Part shown: piece by piece, positions 32,842 through 43,874 of the stretch
Numbering within the stretch: the stretch's first letter is position 1
How the letters are laid out: every line of letters begins with the position of its first letter
Assembly (NCBI GenBank): GCA_963921825.1
Contig: OY997588.1
Location: 83,147,043 to 83,211,042 of the forward strand
Source of the DNA: Erodium maritimum
Taxonomy: Eukaryota > Streptophyta > Magnoliopsida > Geraniales > Geraniaceae
DNA length: 64,000 bases
Direction of reading: 5' to 3'
Notes under the pieces: generated by a model
Told to the model about the DNA's origin: nothing
The model's input: the letters and a program-made list of their open reading frames with translations, nothing else
Database searches by the model: none
Made by a program: the position numbers and the translations under genes

Positions 32842-32981
32842 TTCCCTTGTTGGGATTGTCATGAGGCTGAGCTGTCATACCAATGCTCGATTCACTCTCA
32901 GGTCTGTAGCTAGACCATTTCATGTACTCCTATTCTACCTCTGAAGAGGTTTAATTTAAATCCGTATTTGGTGATATAAAA
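32842..32981 (+). mobile_element. 140-bp 5'-truncated LINE tail with target duplication
   Basis: The flanks AACTAGCTCCAAGATC (32826-32841) and AACTAGCTCCATGATC (32982-32997) form a 16-bp duplication with one mismatch. The insert contains GTCATGAGGCTGAGCTGTCA and TGAAGAGGTTTAATTTAAAT before its A-rich end. The same sequence family ends the retroposon at 60880-61017. Confidence 0.75.
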
Positions 32982-32997
32982 AACTAGCTCCATGATC

Positions 32998-33163
32998 AAA
33001 AAATTAACAACCAAATTGCCTCTTTGTTGCCAATGATCTTCATCTGTGGAAGTCTTCCCCCTTTAGTTGTTTCACCTTGTTGGGCTCCTAGTTATTTTGC
33101 TTCCCTGTACCCTTTTTGGTTTTCTTTAATAAAATCGTCTTTTTTGGCGGATCAAAAAAAACA
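32998..33163 (+). mobile_element. LINE 3' tail, plus strand
   Basis: The segment ends TTTCTTTAATAAAATCG, then GGATC and eight A. The left boundary and target duplication were not resolved. Confidence 0.45.
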
Positions 33164-33449
33164 AGAGACAAGAAAAAAAATAAAGATCACCTACCTTTGA
33201 TTTTTTTCTTTTACCGTGACAATACTTCAACATATACAGACCAAAAACTATTTGATGTCCCGCGTCACACCACCCAATATCTTTGATTTGGCTTCTTGAT
33301 TTCTCACACCAAGAAAAGAACATATAAGAGGAAAAACACACAATCCCCCTTTTGCATCTATCCACTGTTCAGCCACTGCCAAACCTTGTTATTTTTGGTT
33401 TTGATTTCAACAACCAGCAAACAAACAAGAAGCAACTTGTTTGTACAGT

Positions 33450-33631
33450 TCGGTTTTCTTCAAGTGAGATAAATCTAGGTATTTAGACATGTTTTATACC
33501 CAATGTTTGGGTTTGGTGTACTGTTTTGAGGTGCCTATATGGCATGCTTTTTGGTGTAAGTGAGGGTTCGCCCTTGACCCTGTTTCCATTTTGGAAACTT
33601 GGTTCTATAAAAATAATTAGCTGATAAAAAA
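33450..33631 (+). mobile_element. 182-bp 5'-truncated LINE tail with target duplication
   Basis: The exact 16-bp duplication AACTTGTTTGTACAGT (33434-33449 and 33632-33647) flanks a segment. It ends CCCTTGACCCTG, then TTTTGGAAACTTGGTT, then GCTGAT and poly(A), the same tail type as at 8165-8240 and 43810-43874. Confidence 0.85.
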
Positions 33632-33680
33632 AACTTGTTTGTACAGTAACACAAACAAAACATGGAGCTAACTGTTGATC

Positions 33681-33735
33681 TTTTTTTTATCAGCAATTTT
33701 TATAAAAATTTTAAAGCTACGTCTTTGAAGTAAAG
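33681..33735 (-). mobile_element. LINE 3' end, minus strand, probably the end of the LINE at 43875-50476
   Basis: Eight T followed by ATCAGCAATTTTTATAAA are the reverse of the TGCTGAT-poly(A) LINE end. A plus-strand LINE starts within tens of bases. If it inserted here, this fragment would be the terminus of the minus-strand LINE whose 3' UTR resumes at 43875. That is inferred from the nesting. Confidence 0.4.
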
Positions 33736-33739
33736 AACA

Positions 33740-34767
33740 TAGCCAGGAGAACCCTCGAGAAAGAACAACAATCTGCTTCTCAGCACTTAAAATCCAAATT
33801 TAATACCGAGGCTATTTTTGTGAGTTCTAAAAATCATATTCCTTTTGTTGAAAAAGAGAATTTGCAAGATTTTAATACAGGTGATAGGATGAAAGCTTTA
33901 ATTGTGGAAGGAGGAGCAAAGGGATTGTCTCAAGTCTCCGGTACTGAAGAAGGTGCAGGAATCAGCAACTTTCCTCCAGAGAAGTTATTGGTCTCAGGAG
34001 GGAGTTCACAAACCGCTGTAGTGAAGGACACTTTTGAATCTTCTTTAATTCATAGTAACAACCCTTCTACAGCAATGGATTTATCTCAGAAACAAGTCCT
34101 TCATAGCCCTCAGAAGATTCATCAGGAGGAGGAAGAGGTTCAGTTGATTGTGACCAACAATATCATTCTAGTATTTAAAGATCCTTTCCTTGATCTGTTA
34201 GTAGAAGCTACAATTGTTGCATTGGAAATAGATGGGGCAGATGGCATTGATGAGTTAGTAAGGGTTGAGAATAAAAGCATTTCTAAGGATCCACCTACTG
34301 TTGAGAACACTGAGAGTTATGTCTTTTTGGAGGGAGCACAAAATGTAAATTTTGTTTTCTCTGGCAACAATAATAGCAGTAGTCGGTTCTCTTCCTCACA
34401 TTCAAAAATTTCAACCATCAAGAGAAAATCGAAGAAGCCTCAGGTATCTTATGTTTATGATACAAGGTCGAGGAGAGGCAAAGAGACTCCTTTATTACAA
34501 CTGTCAGACAAGAAAAAGAAAGGAAGAATTGCAACAACTTCAACAAATGAAGAAATCAAGAGCCCTTGGGAATATTGCAAGGCAATAGGTTTAAAGGCTT
34601 TTGTTGCTGATGATTTAGTCATAGATCAGTTTGACAATCTTGAGGCTGAAATAAATCAAAGAGTAAACTTTGAAACCGATTCAGGAGATGATTTTGTTGA
34701 TCTTGAAGGAGAGAAAGAAGCTTGTCTGGATGAGATAGAATCTCAAGCCAGAGCTACATTTGCCTAA
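33740..34767 (+). pseudogene. LINE ORF1, 5'-truncated
   Basis: The frame is open from before 33740 to TAA at 34765-34767 (about 340 codons) with no clear Met start, so the element seems truncated. The N-terminal part is Ser/Glu/Lys-rich. A basic stretch (STIKRKSKKPQVSYVYDTRS) precedes the C-terminal block SPWEYCKAIGLKAFVADDLV and DQFDNLEAEINQRV, ending acidic. The same block occurs in the ORF1 at 49514-50010. I see no zinc knuckle. ORF1 proteins of LINEs bind their RNA. The next frame begins KILSWFMRG like the ORF2 start elsewhere, with TTG where ATG is expected. Confidence 0.65.
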
Positions 34768-35152
34768 TTTCTTATAGGTTGAAGATCCTCTCTTGGTTCA
34801 TGAGAGGATCAGTTCTTGTTCATAATCGGAGAGATCCTAGAGTTGTTTATCAGAATCAAGTTCCTTCTTTTGTTATGTTGCAGGTTACTAAGTTGCAAGA
34901 CTTGCCCTCTTTCTTTTTCGCAGGAGCTTTCTGAATGTTTGTTGCTGGTCCCCAGTTGGTTTTAGTACTTCTGTTTCTAAGTGTGTTGGAGATATGGTTT
35001 GATATGTTCAGTAGGGTCCTTGGCTCTTTGGGGGTTCACTTGTGGCACTTGGATCTACTGAAATGGAGACTCAAGGCGATGATGTTGGTGTTTTTTTTTC
35101 TCAGATTGTGGTGGCTTCAGTTTGGAGTTTTGGCCGTCTTTGTTGATCTTAG
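34768..35152 (+). pseudogene. LINE ORF2 start, truncated
   Basis: KILSWFMRGSVLVHNRRDP at 34783 onward matches the first residues of an L1 ORF2 endonuclease. The sequence loses similarity soon after and runs into the copia insertion at 35153; beyond the copia only the 3' UTR is present. The LINE therefore already lacked most of ORF2, an internally deleted copy. Confidence 0.5.
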
Positions 35153-36839
35153 TGTTAGTCTTAGTGCCCGTAGTTCAATCCTAAATGTCCAAATGTATAT
35201 ATCATCGTTAGCAATAAAATTAAAGCGGCTTTATATTACTTATGTGTTGGAGTAATATATCGATGTGTGCTCTGATCTATGCCCACCATGCGAATAGAAC
35301 CATAGATCGAGATAGATCACACTCGATGGGTCCCTAGTCAACAAAGCTTCACTAGAAGCGACTAGTATGAAAGATGGCTCTTTATGGCTTACGTTCTGTT
35401 AGTCATTGGAATGGGATTCCGGAGTCTGATCATAGATATCATGTGGGACATGATATTGGACGACCCGCCCTGAATATGTGCCATAGATTAAGTCATGAAC
35501 ATATTCAGTGTTGTAGCTTGTCATGTATCCTTAGACCAAGGAGTCTTTGTGATCGCTATGTAGTCAACAACTGAGTTTGACCTGAGCCTAACGTTGTCCG
35601 TAACAGGGCTTCCATAACGGCCAGGATTGGCTTGGGGACGGGCTACATGAGTGACACGAAAGACGGCTAAGGGATTTATCCCTCATACTAAGGTATGGGA
35701 AAGATATCGGTTCTCGGCCACTTGATCGAGAGTGACTGGAAGAATAGCATGGCCATGCACATGATACTGGGTATCATATCTTCAGTCATCTCACATATCA
35801 AGGAACGGTGATTGAGAATAATAAGGATGACGGCTCTATGCCTTATCTCAATCAGGATATCGGAGATAAAAGGATAATGACAGGGACGATGGAAAGGTTA
35901 GAATCGACAGGGTCGATTCGTTATGTAGTGTCAGGCAATACTAAAGTCTCGTTAGTTGCCACTTAAATAGGATCAAGTAAAATGGGATTTTACGTTGATC
36001 TATTGACATGCATAAACCTAAGGGTCACACCGGAGGATGAAACTCATTGACACATTTATGGAGAATGGCCAAAAGGGAGTTGTCTCGGGACATGACCAAA
36101 ACTGGGTTTTGGGTCATGTGCCCGTAAGTGAATAGGGCTTTACGGATCGAGACAAGGCTTGGAGTCTTGGGATTGATCGCGTCGGATAATGTTGGACATT
36201 TCCGGTATGGAAGGCATGGAGGCGATGAGCGAATCACGGGACCTCGTTGGAAATGGCCACGGGCCATGTTTCAAGAGGCCCATGAAAGGCCCATGCAACC
36301 AAGGCCCATGGAACTAATTAATCAAGTCTTGATTAATTAGTACTAAGTAAGCAAGACAAGGATTAAGGTGTTGGTGATTCACCACCTAACCCAATCTTGT
36401 CTTGCCATACTTTGTCCTATTTACACCTTACTTGACACCATACTTGTCCCATGCCTTTAGTTGGACAAGTATGGGTTTTGTTATGTTTAAGTCATCTTTT
36501 TCAACATAACAAACACAAGACAAGAATAGGAAACACATTTTCTCTCCCTCTTCCATGGCCATTTCGGGTTTGGCTAGTTTCCTCCTCCATTTTTGTGTTC
36601 TTGAGTCCTCAAAGAGAAGAACTACGTGGCTTTGATTCCCATGTGGATACGTAGGCGTCTTGGAGACTCAAGCCAATCATTCGTTAACCGGTGTTCTTGT
36701 TTTGGTAAGAACTAGTGCTGAATTTTTCTCTTGTGAATCCATTCTTTGTTAGTTGTTTCATGGTTTTAATCGTCTCTTGGTTTTCATTGATTTTCCGCTG
36801 CGAGTTGGTTCATCTCCAACCCTACCTCGAGACCCAACA
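35153..36839 (+). repeat. 5' LTR of the copia element
   Basis: It begins TGTTAGTCTTAGTGCCCG and ends GAGACCCAACA. It matches 41926-43612 base for base by eye, except C at about 36352 against A at about 43125. Confidence 0.93.
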
Positions 36840-36840
36840 G

Positions 36841-36853
36841 TGGTATCAGAGCC
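36841..36853 (+). other. Primer-binding site of the copia element
   Basis: TGGTATCAGAGCC follows the LTR after one base and is complementary to the initiator tRNA-Met 3' end. Confidence 0.85.
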
Positions 36854-38396
36854 GTGCTACCTTCGGGATTCACAAGACGGTGTTCAAAGTTTCGGTTTTG
36901 CTTGAAAGTTTCGTTTTTTGGCATGTTGTTTTGCTAAATTGTTTGATAACATGTTTTAAATTCTTGTTCATGGATTTAATGCATGTAAAATGAATTTTTG
37001 AAAATTATTTCAAATCTGGAAATTTTGAAAAAAATTTGATTTTTCGGGTCTCGGGAGCGGGACTCTCGGGGAGCCGAAACCGGGACCGAACGGGGCTCCG
37101 TTGGACGGAGCTAGGCCAAGCATGACCATTGGATGGTTGATATGCCAAGGCTAAACCGTTTTGTTAGTTATGACGAGTTTGGAACCGTCATGATGAACTC
37201 GAAGATCAAATGTTCAAAAGTTTCATTTTTGAACGGTTTCGATAAACCGAGCATCAAAAAATTTCGAAACTTGGCTATTAATTAAAACCGGAAAATCACA
37301 TGATGTTTGATAACATGCTTGTTTGATAACACGATGTGTGATGTGATGTTGGCATGGTGTACATAATAGCCCCGAGCTCGATTTAATTATTTATCGCTTT
37401 TCACGGCCTGCGAGCCGTTAGTGTTAGCGTGTAATTATTCTTTCAAGGTGTGGTCGTCGAACCACTTGTTTGTAATATTTATTTATTCCCGACCTGCGAG
37501 TCGTGTATTAAATTGTATTTTTTTACTCAACACGAAGAAAGGGCGAAAAGGTCATTTGGTGGCTTTTCGGGTGTTGGCATCGGCTTGGAGATGGTGGAGC
37601 TCAAGAAGCTAGTGGGAGTTAGTTTAGGGGGCTATTATGTGCACATTTATCGCTTTATGCTTGGTTTAGTTTATGCATGATTAATTCTATGTGTTTTAGA
37701 ATTGCATGCTTAACTTTATTTACCGAGCATATCACCTCACATGCAAAGATAAAATTGGAATTTTAATCCTTGTGTGTGAGCCCTTAGAATCGTCATTACA
37801 TTGGATGTAGTTGACGGGTTCGAAGGAAGAATTACATTGGATGTAATTTGAGGCATCATTGCATTTGGAATGTAGTTGATGTGCTCATCGCATCTAGGAT
37901 GTGTCAAAGTTTTAAACACAACCGGACAAGTAAAAGCGGGTCATGTCCGATACCTCCCAATTATCAACACCTTACTACCTCCCCGTCCTATGGGTGTCGT
38001 GCGCATTAGCGGAGCATCCATGGGAAAGCGGGGTAGTAGGTTTGGACGACATATGTGGGTGTCGTGCGCATTAGCGGAGCACCTACATAGTGACGAGCCA
38101 TAGTTGAAAATTGGTGGACCCGACTACGATTCTCAGCCTGAGGTTGAGCTAGGGTAACAGATAGGGTAAGTCGTGTACATAAGTACATACCCTAGCCAGG
38201 AGTCACATTGGATGTGATTGGATGGAGTCCTACCTACATAGCTCGATTAAGTGGTGAGCATTAGTTCAGCTTAATCGAGTGAATCAAGGATCTTGGTTTC
38301 ATATTCTAAAGGTTTAGAATTGATTGTTGGTGTTTAAGCTTGATCTTCATAAAATTTATTCAGTTTACTGATTGAATTTTATCTGTTGTAGATCAA
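36854..38396 (+). other. 1.5-kb untranslated leader of the copia element
   Basis: No open frame of note. 37790-37910 has spaced copies of TACATTGGATGTAGTTGA-like words. 37990-38085 has a duplicated GGGTGTCGTGCGCATTAGCG segment. Such long leaders are known for copia elements of the SIRE and related groups. Confidence 0.6.
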
Positions 38397-38950
38397 ATGG
38401 CAAATTCAGCGAACATTAATAGTTTGTCATTAAAAACCATTCTTGACAGGGTCAAGCTAAATGGGACAAACTATTTGGACTGGTACAGAATTTTGAGGAT
38501 AGTCCTCAAGTCTGAACGCAAAGAATATGTCCTTGACAAGGCTGTCTCTAAGACCATATCAGAGTTACATGAAGTGTCATTAACTGCTGAGAAGAATATC
38601 TCAGGGATCTGGGATCCAAGGATATTCTGATGGTCAACAAGGGAATTGGAAGTGGCAAGGGCTGGGCCCATGCGCACTTGGCAGGAAAGATGAGACACCT
38701 GAGAATGTCTGCTTCTACTGCCAACAGCCTGGTCATTGGAACCAGGATTACAGGAAGTTCACGGCTGATCTGAAGAAGGGCAGTGGGACTGCGCCTTCAT
38801 CAAATAGCCTGGATGATCTGAAGAAGGGCAGTAGGACTGCGCCTTCATCAGGAAACCTGGATGATCTAAGGAAGGGCGGTGGGACCGTGCCTTCATTCGG
38901 TATTAACTCTATAGAGCTACATCTCTCTACTTCCAAAGATTCATGGGTAT
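38397..38950 (+). pseudogene. copia gag, internally deleted, and zinc knuckle
   Basis: The start MANSANINSLSLKTILDRVK and LNGTNYLDWYRILRIVLKS is the copia gag N-terminus. The frame stops at 38628-38630 after only 77 residues. The knuckle follows almost at once in another frame as CFYCQQPGHWNQDY (38710-38751), so most of the capsid region is deleted. The fourth zinc ligand is Tyr (TAC, 38749-38751) instead of Cys. Three copies of a DLKKGSGTAPSS-like repeat come next. Confidence 0.75.
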
Positions 38951-39990
38951 TAGATACCATGACTGAATCTCACACATGCACTAATATATGGTGGCTGAAA
39001 GTATGAGAGATTTGGAAAGCACGAAATGGACCTCAGAGTTGTGGCAACTGCTGTAGGATCCATGAGTCTTGCTTTGCCAAGAGGCCTTGTCTTAGTATTG
39101 TATAATGTATATTGCATACCTACTCTTAGTAGGAATATTATATCTGTATCCGTGTTTGACAAGGAAGGATATAATGTTAATATTGGAAATGGAGTTTTCA
39201 ATGTTCTATGCAATGATATGTTTTATACCAGTACTGACATGGTTGGAGGATTGTACATATTAGATATGGGTAACAATGCCTCAAGTTCTATATATTCCGT
39301 TAATACCAAGAGGTCTAAATCCAACGATTTAAACCTAACTCTGTTATGGTACTGTCATTTGGGTCGCATAAACAAGAAGCGCCTATCAGCACTTCAGAAG
39401 TGCGGGCTTTCAGGTTCATTCGAATTCCATTCGATCGATAGGTGCAAGGTTTGTATGATGGGAAAAATGACTAAAGTGCCCTTTATCGATCGCGATGAAA
39501 GGGCGGGTGAATTATTGGGGCTGATACACTCGAATGTGTGTAGACCAATAAGTTCACTTGCCAGGAGGGGTTTTAGCTACTTTATCACATTTACTGATGA
39601 TTACAGTAAATATGGTTATGTCTATTCGGTGAGACATAAGTCTGAAGCTTTTGATAAATTCAAAGAGTTTAAGACTATAGTAGAAAACCAGCTCGACAAA
39701 GGTATTAAGGCACTTCGATTGGATCGAGGTGGAAAATACTTGACCACAGAGTTATTAGATCATCTAAAAGAGAATGGGATCCTTTTGAAATGGACTCCTC
39801 CTAGGTCACTGTAGTTGAAAGGTGTAGCCAAACGGAGAAATCGGACATTGTTAGACAATGGTCTGTTCCATGATTAGTTGGACTGATCTCCCAATCTCTT
39901 TTAGGGGTTTTGCTCTAGAGACGACCGCATTCATAGTGAATCGGGCTTCGACGAATGGTGTGGAAGGGACACCATTTTAAAAATGGTACG
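38940..39990 (+). pseudogene. copia protease remnant and integrase with mutated catalytic triad
   Basis: SWVLDTMTESHTC at about 38938-38976 corresponds to the protease active site, but DTG has become DTM. The integrase frame (39026-39814) shows the zinc segment WYCHLGRINKKRLSALQKCG with CKVC. The core reads IHSNVCRPISSLARRG, with Asn (AAT, 39533-39535) at the first catalytic Asp. The second, LRLDRGGKY, is intact (39722-39724). A TAG at 39812-39814 is followed in frame by GVAKRRNRTLLD, with Lys (AAA, 39830-39832) at the catalytic Glu. Two of three catalytic residues are therefore lost. Confidence 0.8.
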
Positions 39991-39992
39991 GG

Positions 39993-41338
39993 ATGATGCC
40001 CGCTTTGTCCTTCCTAAAGATTTGTGGTTGCGAGGCTTATGTGAAACATTTGGTTTCGACTAAGCTCGAACCAAGATCTGAGATATGCACCTTCGTGTGG
40101 TATCCCAAAGCAACAAGGGGATACTATTTCTACAATCCCAGTGAGAACATGGTGTTCGTCGCTTGGGGTGGGGTCTTTATGGAAAAGAAGTTTTGTTTCC
40201 AAAGACGTCATTGGGAGGACTGTGCATCTCGAAGAAATTCAGGATGGTACAGATCTGTCTAAACCAATTGGCAACCCAGTAGAAAGGAGCCAGAGATTGT
40301 TGTAGAGTGAGAACCAATTCCTGTTACAATTCCGGAAGGTCCAAGTCGATTTGAAAGGGTCAATCTTCCACCTCCAAGATATGGTATCCAGAGGTGACAA
40401 TGAAGTCATGGTGGATCACGATGATCTAGCCACCTTTCAAGAAGTCGTGGATGGGCCCGACTCCGAGTTATGGCTGGGAGCCATGAGGGAGGAAATGCAA
40501 TCCATGTCGGACAACCGAGTCTGGGAACCGGTTGATCCCATCAATGGTGTGAGGACCATCGGATGCAAATGGATCTTCAAGGTGAAGATGGACATGGACG
40601 GCAACCCTCTGACCTACAAAGCTCAACTGGTGGCGAAAGGTTATAGGCAGATCCAATGGATTGACTATGAGGAAACCTTCTCCTTAGTGGCTATGGTCAA
40701 AATCGATCCAAATTCTTCTTGACATAACTGCGTATCATAATTACGAGATATGGCAAGTGGATGTCAAAACCGCTTTCCTAAATGGAAATTTGACTGAGTA
40801 CGTTTGTATGTCTCGGCCCAAAGGTTTTGACGATCCGAAGAATAAAGGAAAGATTTATAAGTTGTTGAAATCCATTTCTGGATTGAAACGAACTTCTCGG
40901 AGTTGGATCCTTCGTTTTGATGAAGCTGTAATTGGATTTGGCTTAATCAAGAACGAGGATGAATCTTGCGTTTATAAGAAGGCTAGTGGGAGCAATATTA
41001 CCTTTCTGGTTCTCATTGAAAACGACATCCCAACCTTGCACGAGATTAAAGCTTGGTTGAGGAAGTGTTTTTCAATAAAGGACTTAGGTGATGCTTCTCA
41101 TATCTTAAGGATTAAGATATGTAGAGATCGCACCAAGAGGGTCTTGGATTTAAGTCAGGGAACCTATGTGAACAAGGCATTGAGTAGGTTCTTAATGCTC
41201 GATTCAAAGAAAGGACTCTTACCCACTAGTCATGGCATTCATCTCAGCAAGACTCAGTGTCCTAAGACACCTGATGAGCTGAAAAGGATGATGAGAATCC
41301 TATGCGCCTGGGGGCAGGATCGATCATATATGCCATGA
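39993..41338 (+). pseudogene. copia integrase C-terminus and reverse transcriptase, catalytic motif deleted
   Basis: 40010-40210 encodes the integrase C-terminal motif (FLKICGCEAYVKHLVS...). 40351-40722 begins the reverse transcriptase (WLGAMREEMQSMSDNRVWEP, GCKWIFKVKMDMDG, then a block ending YEETFSLV). After a frameshift near 40725, 40757-41338 continues with MDVKTAFLNGNLTEYV and ISGLKRTSRSW. At 41003-41035 the expected YVDDILLIG is missing: FLVL runs straight into IENDIPTL. Loss of YVDD removes the two catalytic aspartates. Confidence 0.85.
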
Positions 41339-41910
41339 CATGTATGAGACCAGACGTCTCGTAAGCCTTATGTTGTACCAGTAGACATCATTCTAACCCG
41401 GGGGAAAGATGATGCTGAACTAGTCGTCGAAGGATGAGTAGACGCTAGTTTTCCAATACAAATCCAGATGACTTTAGAAGTCAATCAGGATATGTGTTTA
41501 CGCTGAATGGCAGAGCTTTAGCTGGGAAAGCGTAAAGCAAGATACCATTGCCGAATCTACGACAGAGGCCAAGTACATGGATGCTGCAGAGGCAGCTAAG
41601 GAGGCTATGTGGATTTGGAAATTCATGGCAGGACTGGGTGTAATTAAAAACCCATCCAGTCCGGTGAATCCATTTTGCGACAACACAAGGGCCATTGCGC
41701 AAGCTAAAAGCCTAGATCTCATAACAAATCCAAACATGTACTGCGGCGTATCCACCTCATCAGATAAATACTGAACTGAGGTGAAGTGAAGATAACCGAT
41801 ATTGCAACAGATGATAACATAGCCAACCCTTTGACTAAGGCAGTGTCACTGCCTGAACATGTTAGACATGTAAAGTCGATGGGGACATATTGGAGTTTAG
41901 ATTGGAACTA
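41339..41910 (+). pseudogene. copia RNase H, fragmentary
   Basis: TTEAKYMDAAEAAKEAMWIW (41560-41620) and NPFCDNTRAIAQAKS match the copia RNase H C-terminus, and a block ending NIANPLTKAVSLPEHV follows with stops and shifts. The N-terminal part between 41340 and 41480 is shortened. Confidence 0.75.
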
Positions 41911-41925
41911 GGGCAAGTGGGAGAT

Positions 41926-43612
41926 TGTTAGTCTTAGTGCCCGTAGTTCAATCCTAAATGTCCAAATGTATATATCATCGTTAGCAATAAAATTAAAGCG
42001 GCTTTATATTACTTATGTGTTGGAGTAATATATCGATGTGTGCTCTGATCTATGCCCACCATGCGAATAGAACCATAGATCGAGATAGATCACACTCGAT
42101 GGGTCCCTAGTCAACAAAGCTTCACTAGAAGCGACTAGTATGAAAGATGGCTCTTTATGGCTTACGTTCTGTTAGTCATTGGAATGGGATTCCGGAGTCT
42201 GATCATAGATATCATGTGGGACATGATATTGGACGACCCGCCCTGAATATGTGCCATAGATTAAGTCATGAACATATTCAGTGTTGTAGCTTGTCATGTA
42301 TCCTTAGACCAAGGAGTCTTTGTGATCGCTATGTAGTCAACAACTGAGTTTGACCTGAGCCTAACGTTGTCCGTAACAGGGCTTCCATAACGGCCAGGAT
42401 TGGCTTGGGGACGGGCTACATGAGTGACACGAAAGACGGCTAAGGGATTTATCCCTCATACTAAGGTATGGGAAAGATATCGGTTCTCGGCCACTTGATC
42501 GAGAGTGACTGGAAGAATAGCATGGCCATGCACATGATACTGGGTATCATATCTTCAGTCATCTCACATATCAAGGAACGGTGATTGAGAATAATAAGGA
42601 TGACGGCTCTATGCCTTATCTCAATCAGGATATCGGAGATAAAAGGATAATGACAGGGACGATGGAAAGGTTAGAATCGACAGGGTCGATTCGTTATGTA
42701 GTGTCAGGCAATACTAAAGTCTCGTTAGTTGCCACTTAAATAGGATCAAGTAAAATGGGATTTTACGTTGATCTATTGACATGCATAAACCTAAGGGTCA
42801 CACCGGAGGATGAAACTCATTGACACATTTATGGAGAATGGCCAAAAGGGAGTTGTCTCGGGACATGACCAAAACTGGGTTTTGGGTCATGTGCCCGTAA
42901 GTGAATAGGGCTTTACGGATCGAGACAAGGCTTGGAGTCTTGGGATTGATCGCGTCGGATAATGTTGGACATTTCCGGTATGGAAGGCATGGAGGCGATG
43001 AGCGAATCACGGGACCTCGTTGGAAATGGCCACGGGCCATGTTTCAAGAGGCCCATGAAAGGCCCATGCAACCAAGGCCCATGGAACTAATTAATCAAGT
43101 CTTGATTAATTAGTACTAAGTAAGAAAGACAAGGATTAAGGTGTTGGTGATTCACCACCTAACCCAATCTTGTCTTGCCATACTTTGTCCTATTTACACC
43201 TTACTTGACACCATACTTGTCCCATGCCTTTAGTTGGACAAGTATGGGTTTTGTTATGTTTAAGTCATCTTTTTCAACATAACAAACACAAGACAAGAAT
43301 AGGAAACACATTTTCTCTCCCTCTTCCATGGCCATTTCGGGTTTGGCTAGTTTCCTCCTCCATTTTTGTGTTCTTGAGTCCTCAAAGAGAAGAACTACGT
43401 GGCTTTGATTCCCATGTGGATACGTAGGCGTCTTGGAGACTCAAGCCAATCATTCGTTAACCGGTGTTCTTGTTTTGGTAAGAACTAGTGCTGAATTTTT
43501 CTCTTGTGAATCCATTCTTTGTTAGTTGTTTCATGGTTTTAATCGTCTCTTGGTTTTCATTGATTTTCCGCTGCGAGTTGGTTCATCTCCAACCCTACCT
43601 CGAGACCCAACA
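41926..43612 (+). repeat. 3' LTR of the copia element
   Basis: It follows the purine tract GGGCAAGTGGGAGAT. The sequence is identical to the 5' LTR except for one base that I can find. The CTTAG duplication begins at 43613. Confidence 0.93.
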
Positions 43613-43874
43613 CTTAGGTGGATACAAAGGTTGGGGTTTGTGTTTCAAGTTGGTTGAGGCTTTACTTGGTTCAGTGGTTGGGTTAAGTAGGTTGGCTGGT
43701 GTTGAATTTGTGATAGATTGTTGTTTATTTGGGTTTTTTGTGGGCAAGTTCATACCTAGTGTCTTAGGTGCCTTCAAGGCATATCCGGTTTGTACTTTGA
43801 GGGGTCTCCCCTTGGCCCTGTTTTCACTTTGAAAACTTGGTCTTTTTTAATAAATATTTTTTGATAAAAAAAAA
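43613..43874 (+). mobile_element. 3' end of the plus-strand LINE split by the copia element
   Basis: After the duplicated CTTAG, a G/T-rich 3' UTR ends CCTTGGCCCTGTTTTCACTT, then GAAAACTTGG, then TTGAT and nine A (43866-43874). Together with 33740-35152 it forms one internally deleted LINE. Confidence 0.7.

Larger units (their letters stand above)
35153..43612 (+). mobile_element. Ty1/copia LTR retrotransposon, very young but defective
   Basis: LTRs of 1,687 bp (35153-36839 and 41926-43612) are flanked by the duplication CTTAG (35148-35152, 43613-43617). A tRNA-Met primer site (36841) and a purine tract (41911-41925) are in place. The order gag, protease, integrase, reverse transcriptase, RNase H is copia-type. 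I see one difference between the LTRs. The coding region has stops, frameshifts and lost catalytic residues. Confidence 0.93.

Noticed and set aside
35374..36993. Several short frames duplicated at 42147-43832 as paralogous genes
   Set aside because: They are simply the two identical copia LTRs.
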